Source: Savagea sp. | Lineage (GTDB): Bacteria > Bacillota > Bacilli > Bacillales_A > Planococcaceae | Assembly: GCA_030146155.1 (NCBI GenBank) | Contig: JASLCF010000047.1 | Location: forward strand, 1 to 12,025 | Length of the DNA: 12,025 bases | Direction: 5' to 3' | Shown: positions 1-5,773 of the stretch, piece after piece | Layout of the letters: every line of letters starts with the position of its first letter | Numbering within the stretch: the first letter of the stretch is position 1 | Notes under the pieces: model-generated | Databases searched by the model: none | Told to the model about the DNA's origin: nothing | What the model saw: the letters and a program-made list of their open reading frames with translations, nothing else | Translations under genes and position numbers: made by a program

Positions 1-2
1 TC

Positions 3-155
3 TCACCTCAGCATCGAACTTCAAATTATCAATCATCAAAACCAACCGAAGAACAAAATGAAAATGATTATGAAATGATATGGAGAGAGGTTTACTTCTT
101 AGAAACAATTCAATCAAATAAGCAAATTAAATCGTCTGAAATTCAGCTTCGTTAG
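3..155 (+). CDS. C-terminal end of an unrecognised protein (5' truncated)
   Basis: An open frame enters from the left edge and ends at a TAG, leaving about 50 codons. The visible part is hydrophilic at first (a Ser/Gln/Asn/Glu-rich stretch with PTEEQNEND), then has a more structured-looking tail (MIWREVYFLETIQ) and ends in SSEIQLR. The other two plus frames close sooner, at TGA codons. No family is recognised and no motif points to a function. The low-complexity polar stretch before a short conserved-looking tail fits a linker followed by a small C-terminal segment, but this is inference. A candidate promoter begins about 14 bases after the stop, so transcription of the next unit may be independent. 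Confidence 0.45.
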   Translation, partial: SPQHRTSNYQSSKPTEEQNENDYEMIWREVYFLETIQSNKQIKSSEIQLR

Positions 156-168
156 TGTGTAATAACCC

Positions 169-197
169 TTGATATAGCAGTATTATAACGCTAGTAT
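169..197 (+). promoter_or_regulatory. Candidate sigma-A promoter for the 24-codon unit
   Basis: TTGATA at 169-174 and TAGTAT at 192-197 are separated by 17 bases, which fits a vegetative promoter with a good -35 and a moderate -10. Initiation would fall near 204, just ahead of the AGGGAGG at 211-217. The match was found by eye, and such matches are common in AT-rich DNA. Confidence 0.35.
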
Positions 198-221
198 GTC
201 ATGCGAGAGAAGGGAGGTTGA

Positions 222-296
222 GTGGATGCCGATAAGCAGTTAGAAAAAGCAAATAAAGCTAGTTTTAAAAAACGTTTGCGAAGTATAAAAAAATAA
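222..296 (+). CDS. Possible 24-residue basic peptide
   Basis: A GTG at 222 follows an in-frame TGA (219-221) and a strong Shine-Dalgarno AGGGAGG (211-217), though the 4-base spacing is short. The frame encodes 24 residues, starting (M)DADKQLEKANKASF and ending KKRLRSIKK, and stops with TAA at 294-296, just before a hairpin at 299-330. The peptide carries nine Lys/Arg against three acidic residues and has no membrane segment or signal peptide. Promoter, RBS, short ORF and hairpin together look like a minimal transcription unit, which is the only reason to list it. A competing ATG at 226 gives only five codons. No homolog is recognised. It could equally be a small RNA or chance. Confidence 0.28.
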   Translation: MDADKQLEKANKASFKKRLRSIKK

Positions 297-298
297 AA

Positions 299-330
299 AC
301 AACCGAGGAGTAATTAAACTCTTCGGTTGT
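299..330 (-). terminator. Intrinsic terminator, best oriented for the minus strand
   Basis: A 13-bp stem (299-311 with 318-330, one G-U wobble) closes a six-base loop. Read on the minus strand, the stem is followed by a T-rich run (complement of the A-rich 286-298), as in an ideal rho-independent terminator. Read on the plus strand, the downstream sequence is poor in T, so termination there would be weaker. On the minus strand it sits 3 bases after the stop of the degraded ORF at 334-499 and is the first terminator downstream of the SLAP gene. Confidence 0.75.
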
Positions 331-333
331 ACC

Positions 334-499
334 TTAAACGACTATTTGTTCTTCCGTCATCGTGCCCGTTAGCTGACTACATATTTTTGCACCTATTTAT
401 CTTTGCATTTCTCTTACTAGGACAATTGCTTGTTCAGTTGAGTCGAGTAAGGAGTGATTTCCTTTTTGTTTTCTTCATATCAAAGCCTTTTGAAAGCAT
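334..499 (-). pseudogene. Possible decayed small gene downstream of the SLAP gene
   Basis: An ATG at 497-499 lies about 18 bases after the SLAP gene stop, behind an AAGGAAG-type RBS. It reads MLSKGFDMKKTKRKSLL and stops after 21 codons. A second minus frame, offset by one base, continues with STEQAIVLVREMQR, meets one TAA (397-399), then goes on in the same frame with KICSQLTGTMTEEQIVV to a TAA at 334-336, 3 bases before a terminator. One frameshift plus one nonsense change would restore a protein of roughly 55 residues. The RBS, the operon-like spacing and the terminator right after the last stop argue for a former gene. The short length and unrecognised family argue for caution: it may be non-coding, or two very short separate ORFs. 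Confidence 0.33.
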
Positions 500-517
500 T
501 TTTTAACTTCCTTTCCA

Positions 518-889
518 TCACAGCGTGATCAACTGTAAATTTCCATGTAGTGGCTCTGACTTTAAGAGTGTGTCCGGCTGAAAAACAAAGGACCATGGCA
601 TAACAGATTGGGCTGGTATTTCGAGTGAGTAATCAAATTGCGCAACGGCAATAGATTCTTTGCTATTCTGGTAGCTTATTTTGGGCACGTTCAAATACAG
701 CGTTTCACTACTTGTGTTACTGATAAAGGTGTGCACAACAATCCCACCATTTTGCTTTCGAATAGGAAGATGATAACAAAAAAGATTTTGCATGTCATGA
801 GGGTCAATCTGCTCGAACATCTTTTCCCATAGCTTGAGATCATTCGATTTCAGTTGTGATTGCCATTTAGGGTGAAAATAAAGTTTCAT
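518..889 (-). CDS. Single SLAP-domain protein (S-layer assembly-type domain)
   Basis: This 123-residue protein resembles the SLAP domain, which occurs, often duplicated, in accessory-Sec S-layer assembly proteins of Bacillales. The match rests on the central beta-rich region (GGIVVHTFISNTSSETLYL, about 48-66) and on the C-terminal signature EIPAQSVMPWSFVF (90-103), which parallels the IPP.S.RPW.F.F pattern I recall for this family. Here there is one domain copy, with no signal peptide and no membrane helix, so the protein should be cytosolic. The start at 889 is chosen because AAGGAG stands 8 bases upstream; a longer frame from 919 would add ten residues that include the RBS itself. An extended -10 (TGC TATTCT, 910-918) lies just upstream, right after the csbD terminator. 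Its role is unknown; an accessory function in export or surface assembly is inferred from the domain only. Confidence 0.7.
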   Translation of the reverse strand: MKLYFHPKWQSQLKSNDLKLWEKMFEQIDPHDMQNLFCYHLPIRKQNGGIVVHTFISNTSSETLYLNVPKISYQNSKESIAVAQFDYSLEIPAQSVMPWSFVFQPDTLLKSEPLHGNLQLITL

Positions 890-920
890 AGTTTTCTCTC
901 CTTTTTTAAAGAATAGCACA

Positions 921-953
921 AAAAAAGATTGAGCATGACGCTCAATCTTTTTT
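921..953 (-). terminator. Terminator of csbD (bidirectional shape)
   Basis: An 8-bp GC-containing stem (927-934 with 940-947) is extended by A6/T6 to 14 perfect pairs around a five-base loop. On the minus strand it begins 3 bases after the csbD stop and ends in a run of seven T. It separates sigma-B-driven csbD from the SLAP gene. Confidence 0.88.
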
Positions 954-955
954 GA

Positions 956-1171
956 TTACTCGTTGTCTTTTTTATTCATTTTTTCTTTTACATCATCAGC
1001 AATTTCACTTGCTTTATCTTTTACATCACCAAATGCTTTTTCAGCTTTTCCTTTTAATTGATCAAGCTTTCCTTTTGCTTCAGTAGAAGAATCGCCAGTA
1101 GCTTTTCCTGCTGCTTCTTTTACATTTCCTTTTACTTCGTCTGCTGTACCTTTAATGTGATCTTTATTCAT
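956..1171 (-). CDS. csbD: CsbD-family general stress protein
   Basis: A 71-residue, highly charged, hydrophilic protein with the hallmarks of the CsbD family: an N-terminal NKDHIKGTADEVKG followed by repeated K-G-K/A-E-K-A helical segments (KGNVKEAAGKATGD, KGKLDQLKGKAEKAFGD). CsbD-like proteins are abundant small cytosolic proteins made under general stress or phosphate starvation; their molecular role is not established. The ATG at 1171 has a GGAGGAG site 6 bases upstream; a TTG two codons earlier overlaps that site and is unlikely to be the start. A sigma-B promoter lies about 40 bases upstream, agreeing with the known sigma-B control of csbD in B. subtilis. The gene is monocistronic, closed by a strong hairpin. 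Confidence 0.95.
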   Translation of the reverse strand: MNKDHIKGTADEVKGNVKEAAGKATGDSSTEAKGKLDQLKGKAEKAFGDVKDKASEIADDVKEKMNKKDNE

Positions 1172-1209
1172 AATCAATCTCCTCCATTGTTTTGTCTGAT
1201 ACTCTATGA

Positions 1210-1234
1210 ATACCCAGAATTTTTAAGATTAAAC
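1210..1234 (-). promoter_or_regulatory. Sigma-B promoter of csbD
   Basis: On the minus strand GTTTAA (1229-1234) is followed after 13 bases by GGGTAT (1210-1215). Both hexamers agree with the B. subtilis sigma-B consensus (GTTTaa, N12-15, GGGtAt). Initiation near 1200 would leave a leader of about 30 bases containing the RBS. It predicts general-stress induction and a functional sigma-B in this organism. Confidence 0.88.
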
Positions 1235-1317
1235 CTTTTCAATAAAAAATCTAAAAAGATGAAGAGACAACATCGTTTAAACTGCGCTGAATGTCACTCG
1301 ATTAAAAAATTGAAAAC

Positions 1318-1326
1318 TGTTATAAT
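1318..1326 (+). promoter_or_regulatory. Extended -10 promoter of the yfkJ operon
   Basis: TGT TATAAT is a perfect extended -10. No convincing -35 exists 16-18 bases upstream, which extended -10 promoters tolerate. Initiation near 1333 would give a leader of about 27 bases to the TTG start. It is the only good plus-strand promoter seen before the four-gene operon. Confidence 0.7.
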
Positions 1327-1359
1327 GATGAGAAGAAAACGTGATAAGGAGTGCATTTC

Positions 1360-1842
1360 TTGATAAAAGTACTATTTGTTTGTTTAGGAAATATATGCCG
1401 TTCACCAATGGCTGAAGCTGTTTTTCGTGAACAAATTGCACAGAAGGGTTGGCAAGACCAATTTGAAATTGACTCTGCAGGAACGAGTAATTGGCATATT
1501 GGTAAAAAGCCGCATCAAGGAACATTATCAAAATTAACAGAAAAGAACATTCCAACAGAGGGGATGTTTGCTAGACAAGTAACGCCTCAAGATGCATTGA
1601 CATATGATTATATCGTGGCTATGGATGAGACAAACGAGCAGGACTTACAAGCTTTATTCTCTACAAGCTCTTCAGCGCAAGTGTTTAAATTGCTAGATTT
1701 GCTTGAACATCGAGCAGATAAAAATGTTCCGGACCCTTATTATACTGGTGATTTTGAGGAGACTTACCAGTTAGTACAGGAAAGTGTGACACAATTGATT
1801 GATCAAATAGCACGCGAAAAGATGATGGAATTTGAACCATGA
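1360..1842 (+). CDS. yfkJ: Low-molecular-weight protein tyrosine phosphatase (YfkJ type)
   Basis: A 160-residue cytosolic phosphatase that hydrolyses phosphotyrosine on proteins through a cysteinyl-phosphate intermediate. The P-loop CLGNICRS lies at residues 8-15, with nucleophile Cys8 and Arg14, and the general acid is Asp125 in VPDPYYTG. The P-loop carries Ile12 where the arginine phosphatase YwlE has the Thr that favours phosphoarginine. That, and the similarity along the chain (GWHIG/NWHIG, PH.GT, ARQV, YDYI.AMD), point to YfkJ rather than YwlE. The TTG at 1360 is preferred because TAAGGAG (1345-1351) stands 8 bases upstream; a GTG three codons earlier overlaps that RBS. It heads a four-gene operon, and its TGA overlaps the ATG of the next gene as ATGA, implying translational coupling. 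In B. subtilis yfkJ belongs to a general-stress operon; here no sigma-B site precedes it. Confidence 0.94.
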   Translation: MIKVLFVCLGNICRSPMAEAVFREQIAQKGWQDQFEIDSAGTSNWHIGKKPHQGTLSKLTEKNIPTEGMFARQVTPQDALTYDYIVAMDETNEQDLQALFSTSSSAQVFKLLDLLEHRADKNVPDPYYTGDFEETYQLVQESVTQLIDQIAREKMMEFEP

Positions 1843-2504
1843 AGATTCCCATTTTATTCGAAGATAATCATCTCCTCATTATAGAAAAGCCGGTTAACAT
1901 GCCAGTTCAAGAAGATAGTAGTGGCGATTTAGACGTGTTGACGGCATTGAAAAATGATTTAAAAATACGCTATCAAAAGCCTGGGAACGTTTATCTCGGT
2001 CTTGTTCACCGATTAGATCGTCCAGTAGGTGGTGTAATGGTTTTTGCTAAAACTTCAAAGGCAGCGTCTCGCTTATCTGATACACTGAGAAAGAAGCAAA
2101 TTACAAGGCAATACACAGCAATCCTAAGAGGTAAATTGCACCAACAAACAGGGACCTTAACTCATTATTTATTAAAAGATCGTAAGAAGAATGAGGTAAA
2201 GGTAGTTTCGTCAAAGCACCCTGAAGGAAAAAAAGCAATTTTACATTTTGAAAAACAATATGTACAAGAACAATTGACTAAAGTTCATGTTTACTTAGAA
2301 ACTGGACGGTCTCATCAAATTCGGGTACAGTTTTCAGAGTTTGGATTCCCGTTATATGGGGACCAAAAATACGGGAGTCACTTAAACAAAAAAGGACAGC
2401 AAATTGCATTATGGGCAACCGAACTGAGTTTTCCGCATCCGATTACAAAGGAAATTGTTTCTTTTACTAGTTTACCTCCCGCACAATATCCTTGGCAGTT
2501 GTAA
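1839..2504 (+). CDS. RluA-family RNA pseudouridine synthase, no S4 domain
   Basis: The 221-residue protein isomerises uridine to pseudouridine in rRNA or tRNA. It shows the N-terminal LFEDNHLLIIEKP pattern, the catalytic motif HRLDRPVGG (57-65) with nucleophile Asp60, and the substrate-binding motif GRSHQIRV (156-163) followed by FPLYGDQKYG. It is short for the family: the S4 RNA-binding domain that precedes the catalytic domain in RluC, RluD and B. subtilis YlyB-like enzymes is absent. This fits RluA or TruC-like enzymes that act on tRNA anticodon stems or a single rRNA site. The exact target base cannot be read from the sequence. Its ATG overlaps the yfkJ stop (ATGA). A Shine-Dalgarno is not obvious there, so translation probably depends on coupling. 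Confidence 0.93.
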   Translation: MKIPILFEDNHLLIIEKPVNMPVQEDSSGDLDVLTALKNDLKIRYQKPGNVYLGLVHRLDRPVGGVMVFAKTSKAASRLSDTLRKKQITRQYTAILRGKLHQQTGTLTHYLLKDRKKNEVKVVSSKHPEGKKAILHFEKQYVQEQLTKVHVYLETGRSHQIRVQFSEFGFPLYGDQKYGSHLNKKGQQIALWATELSFPHPITKEIVSFTSLPPAQYPWQL

Positions 2505-2528
2505 CAATATACTTAAAGGTGGTTCGAC

Positions 2529-3752
2529 ATGAATCCTTCAAAAAAGTTTTTACCTATTATAGTAGGCACAGATATCAATGCTTATAACATGGCGATTTCA
2601 TTTCATGAGCATTATCAAATTCAACCTGTGCTTGTTGGGCGCGACCAGCTCTCTTTCACAGAATTGAGTACAATCCCACGCGCGATTGAAATCGATCAAG
2701 AATTAGGAGAATCAAAGCGCTTTGTTTCTTTTTTACAAGAAATTGCTAACAAGTATAGAAATGAAGCTGAACAACTTTTATTAGTTGGAACGAACGATTT
2801 ATATGTACGATTAATTATTGAAAATCAAGCGGTCTTGCGACAAGATTATGTATTTAATTATATTCAAGAAGACCTGATGAATCAGTTGCTCGTAAAAAAG
2901 AACTTCTATGCAACTTGTGAAGCCCATGGGATTGATATTCCATCCACTCATTTTGTACCTTGTACGGCTACAACTACATTTGAAGAAGAGGTCACTTTTC
3001 CTGTGATTATTAAACCTTCTAATGGTGTTTTATATTACAAAAATCCTTTTCCTAATATGCAGAAAGTGTATAAGGTTGAGAGTTATGATGAAGTCAACGA
3101 GGTCATTTCAACGATTGCTAACAGCGGGTATACAGACGATTTAATCATTCAGGAATATATCCCAGGCGATGATACTTATATGTATGATTCGGTAGTCTAC
3201 ATCAATCAACGTGGAAAGACCGAAATCGTTACATTTGCTCAAGTCGTCTTACAAGAACAAACGGTTACAGCGATAGGGAACTACACAGCGTTAGTGACCA
3301 AGTATAACGAAGAATTAATGTTGAAATTAAAAGGCTTTTTAGAAGATTTAGGCTATGTAGGGTTTGCTAATTTTGATATGAAGTATGATTATCGAGATGG
3401 CAAATATAAATTATTCGAAGTAAATATTCGTCAAGGACGGTCTAGTTATTATTTAACATCTTGTGGTTATAATATGGCTAAATTCCTTGTAGATGATTGC
3501 ATTGAACAGCGTAACAAACCTTTAGTTTTACTGAAAGAGGATCATCTTTTTACAGTTGTTCCTAAGTATGTGTTGAAGCGTTTCGTGGTGAATCAAGAGG
3601 TGAAACAAGAAGTGAAGCGGTTATTGAAACAAAAAAAATACCGTAACCCGCTGTTTTATAAAAAGGATAAAAGTTTTAAACGCAAAATCTACCTCTTCCT
3701 ACGACAAATTAATTATGTGAAGAAGTACAAAAATAATAGTTGGCAGGAGTGA
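2529..3752 (+). CDS. ATP-grasp carboxylate-amine ligase, resembling D-aspartate ligase
   Basis: This 407-residue ATP-grasp enzyme should join a carboxylate to an amine through an acyl-phosphate. It has an N-terminal pre-grasp domain (FLPIIVGTDINAYNMA), the nucleotide-binding lysine in IIKPSNG (Lys162), the QEYIPGDD loop (208-215), an IGNY motif (249-252), GFANFDMKYD (278-287) and the metal-binding FEVNIRQGRSS (296-306, Glu297 and Asn299). This order closely parallels my memory of the Enterococcus faecium D-aspartate ligase (Aslfm), which adds D-Asp to the Lys side chain of peptidoglycan precursors. The tail from about 354 on is strongly basic and could hold the enzyme at the membrane, where lipid-linked precursors lie. 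A role in an L-Lys-D-Asp or D-Glu cross-bridge, as found in Planococcaceae, is inferred; no racemase gene is nearby. AAAGGTGG precedes the ATG by 6 bases, and 24 bases separate it from the gene before. Confidence 0.82.
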   Translation: MNPSKKFLPIIVGTDINAYNMAISFHEHYQIQPVLVGRDQLSFTELSTIPRAIEIDQELGESKRFVSFLQEIANKYRNEAEQLLLVGTNDLYVRLIIENQAVLRQDYVFNYIQEDLMNQLLVKKNFYATCEAHGIDIPSTHFVPCTATTTFEEEVTFPVIIKPSNGVLYYKNPFPNMQKVYKVESYDEVNEVISTIANSGYTDDLIIQEYIPGDDTYMYDSVVYINQRGKTEIVTFAQVVLQEQTVTAIGNYTALVTKYNEELMLKLKGFLEDLGYVGFANFDMKYDYRDGKYKLFEVNIRQGRSSYYLTSCGYNMAKFLVDDCIEQRNKPLVLLKEDHLFTVVPKYVLKRFVVNQEVKQEVKRLLKQKKYRNPLFYKKDKSFKRKIYLFLRQINYVKKYKNNSWQE

Positions 3753-3756
3753 GACC

Positions 3757-4899
3757 ATGGAAAAGACTATCCATGAGACATTGAGAAACAAGTGGACATT
3801 TGATAAAGCAATGCCCATTCAAGAACAAATGATTCCATTGATGAGAGATGGAAAAGATATTGTAGCAGAGTCACCTACAGGGACAGGAAAAACACTTGCC
3901 TTTGTAATTCCAATGATCGAAAGAATGTTAACTGTTGAAAATAAGACAGCTGCACTCATCTTAACGCCTTCCCAAGAGTTATCGATGCAAATTGTAGAAG
4001 TCATACGGGAATGGACAGTTGGAACGCCCGTAAAAGTGGCACAATTAATTGGTGGAGCAAATAAAAAAAGACAATACGAAGCATTAAAGAAAAAACCACA
4101 AATCGTGGTGGGGACACCAGGTCGGATGAATGAACTGATTCGAGAAAAGAAACTTAAAATGCATGACATTGAGATGATTGTATTAGACGAAGGAGATCAA
4201 CTACTTGCACGAGACTATCGTGTCATTGTCAAGAGTATTATTGAATCCGCTCTTAGAGATGTTCAAATTGTAGTCGTTTCAGCAACAATTACAGAAGAGA
4301 TTGAAGTAGTTGCAGAGCGCATGTTAAAAAATCCAGCTCAGATTAAAGTAGAGCCGCAAGATTTACCTGCTGAAGGTAAAATTGTGCATTCTTATGTAAA
4401 AGCAGAAGAACGAGATAAATTAACAGTCATCCGTGGATTAGCAGCACTGCCTGGGATGCATGCGATCGCTTTCATTAATAATATTGATCAATTAATGATT
4501 AAAGAAGCACAGCTTAGCTTTGTGAACAGTCCGATAGGTTTGCTGTATGGCAATATGTCTAAAAAAGACCGTACGGATACATTGAGAGATTTTCGAAATG
4601 GAAAGTTAAAGATTCTATTAGCGACAGATTTAGCAGCGAGAGGGCTCGATGTAAAGGGGATGACACATGTGATTCATTTTAATGTGCCTCATTCGGTCGA
4701 GCAATATGTGCATCGCTCAGGTAGAACAGGACGTGCTGGAGAAGACGGTGAAGTATTATCACTTATTTCTTTTAAAGAAGAACGTGATTATCGTCGTCTA
4801 ACCAAAGCCTATCGCCCCGTTCAGAAACAATGGAAAAATGGGAAGTTAACAAATTTTGTGAAGCCAAGCGCGACTCGTACGAAACATAAAAGAAAATAA
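3757..4899 (+). CDS. yfmL: DEAD-box RNA helicase of the YfmL type
   Basis: A 380-residue ATP-dependent RNA helicase with two RecA-like domains and almost no extensions. The motifs in order are a Q-motif region around PIQEQ (20-24), Walker A SPTGTGKT (39-46), motif Ia TPSQEL, LIGGAN, motif Ib GTPGR (119-123), motif II DEGD (144-147), motif III SAT, then LLATDLAARGLDV and HRSGRTGRAG in the second domain. Length, the DGKDIVAESPTGTGKT context and LIGGAN match B. subtilis YfmL, linked to ribosome biogenesis and cold growth. Two positions deviate: motif II has Gly where DEAD has Ala (YfmL has Thr, as I recall), and motif Ia has Gln73 instead of the usual Arg. The lysine/arginine-rich tail (TRTKHKRK) may help RNA binding. 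The ATG is 4 bases after the ligase stop, with its RBS AGGAG overlapping that gene's end; it is the last gene of the operon. Confidence 0.92.
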   Translation: MEKTIHETLRNKWTFDKAMPIQEQMIPLMRDGKDIVAESPTGTGKTLAFVIPMIERMLTVENKTAALILTPSQELSMQIVEVIREWTVGTPVKVAQLIGGANKKRQYEALKKKPQIVVGTPGRMNELIREKKLKMHDIEMIVLDEGDQLLARDYRVIVKSIIESALRDVQIVVVSATITEEIEVVAERMLKNPAQIKVEPQDLPAEGKIVHSYVKAEERDKLTVIRGLAALPGMHAIAFINNIDQLMIKEAQLSFVNSPIGLLYGNMSKKDRTDTLRDFRNGKLKILLATDLAARGLDVKGMTHVIHFNVPHSVEQYVHRSGRTGRAGEDGEVLSLISFKEERDYRRLTKAYRPVQKQWKNGKLTNFVKPSATRTKHKRK

Positions 4900-4944
4900 A
4901 AAGGTTGTAGAGAGCAAAATGACTTTGCCTTCTACAACCTTTTT
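4898..4944. terminator. Bidirectional terminator between yfmL and map
   Basis: A 13-bp outer stem (4898-4910 with 4932-4944, A5GG to CCT5) encloses a second stem GCAAA/TTTGC (4914-4918 with 4924-4928). It overlaps the yfmL stop and lies next to the map stop at 4946. T runs follow in both directions, so it can end both convergent transcripts. Confidence 0.9.
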
Positions 4945-4945
4945 T

Positions 4946-5698
4946 CTATTCTTCTTCAAGCTTCGTTAAAATGATAGGTTCTCCCTTTGTCACAACAATT
5001 GTATGTTCAATTTGAGCGACAGGTGATTTATCAGGCGTGATGAAAGTCCAACCATCGCCAGATTCTATAATCTGGTCTGCTGTTTTCGCAATAAATGGCT
5101 CAACTGCTAGTACCATGCCATCACGCATAATTGTTTGGTCCCAAGCATCATAGTAATTCAAGACATGTTGTGGCTCTTCATGAAGAGAAGTCCCAATGCC
5201 ATGTCCTGTTAAATTGCGAATCACTTTTAAACCATTTCTTTTCGCAACTTGTTCAACTGCTTTTCCGATTTGGTTCAATTTAGAACCTGCTTTGACTTTT
5301 GTCATTGCCCAATCAAAAGCTTCTTCTGCAACGTCACATAGCTTCTGTTTTTCAGCATCTTCTCCTACAACAAATGAAATCCCTGTGTCAGCAAAGTAGC
5401 CGCCGTGAGAACCTGAGACATCAATATTGACGATGTCGCCTTCTTTAATCACAAGTTTGCCTGGAATGCCATGTGCGACTTCATGATTCACGCTAATGCA
5501 AGTTTGTCCAGGAAAGTCATATTGATCAATTGGAGCAGAAACTGCATCCATTTCTTTAAATAACCGTTCAGCGAGTAAGTCAAGTTCTTTCGTTGTTACT
5601 CCCGGTTTTGTTGCTGCTTTCATTTCTTCACGAATACGTGCAACAATTTGTCCGATTTTTTTTAAGCCGTTGAGTTGTTCTTCGTTCGTAACAATCAT
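4946..5698 (-). CDS. map: Methionine aminopeptidase, type I (MapB/YflG-like)
   Basis: This 250-residue cytosolic metallopeptidase removes the initiator Met from new proteins. The pita-bread fold residues are all visible: His76 in the substrate pocket, metal ligands Asp93, Asp104, His166 (TGHGIG), Glu200 (VEPF) and Glu231 (IEHT), and the second catalytic-site His173. There is no N-terminal zinc-finger extension, as usual for bacterial type Ia enzymes. Length and start (MIVTNEEQLNGLKKIG) resemble B. subtilis MapB (YflG), so the organism may also carry a second map in the ribosomal-protein cluster. AGAAGG precedes the ATG by 7 bases. A promoter with an extended -10 stands just upstream, 75 bases after the membrane-protein gene, so both independent and joint transcription are possible. 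Confidence 0.97.
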   Translation of the reverse strand: MIVTNEEQLNGLKKIGQIVARIREEMKAATKPGVTTKELDLLAERLFKEMDAVSAPIDQYDFPGQTCISVNHEVAHGIPGKLVIKEGDIVNIDVSGSHGGYFADTGISFVVGEDAEKQKLCDVAEEAFDWAMTKVKAGSKLNQIGKAVEQVAKRNGLKVIRNLTGHGIGTSLHEEPQHVLNYYDAWDQTIMRDGMVLAVEPFIAKTADQIIESGDGWTFITPDKSPVAQIEHTIVVTKGEPIILTKLEEE

Positions 5699-5731
5699 TG
5701 ATTTGCCTTCTTTCTATTATTAATCTCTCAT

Positions 5732-5760
5732 ACTATACCATAAATACAATCTGATTTGAA
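5732..5760 (-). promoter_or_regulatory. Promoter of map
   Basis: On the minus strand TTCAAA (5755-5760), a 17-base spacer and TATAGT (5732-5737) preceded by TGG give a sigma-A promoter with an extended -10. Initiation near 5725 would leave a leader of about 27 bases. Confidence 0.6.
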
Positions 5761-5773
5761 AAATGTCAATTGG

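Noticed and set aside
638..832. 64-codon plus-strand open frame inside the SLAP gene
   Set aside because: It lies fully opposite a better-supported gene, has no family resemblance and lacks a good RBS; treated as an antisense shadow.
1277..1555. 92-codon minus-strand open frame across the yfkJ start
   Set aside because: It overlaps the yfkJ promoter and its conserved P-loop codons; the composition is that of a shadow frame.
3819..4169. 116-codon minus-strand open frame in yfmL
   Set aside because: It is antisense to helicase motifs, which fix the plus frame; there is no RBS or known domain.
5764..5769. Perfect minus-strand TTGACA upstream of map
   Set aside because: It lies 26 bases from the TATAGT hexamer, too far to act as its -35; TTCAAA at 17 bases fits better.
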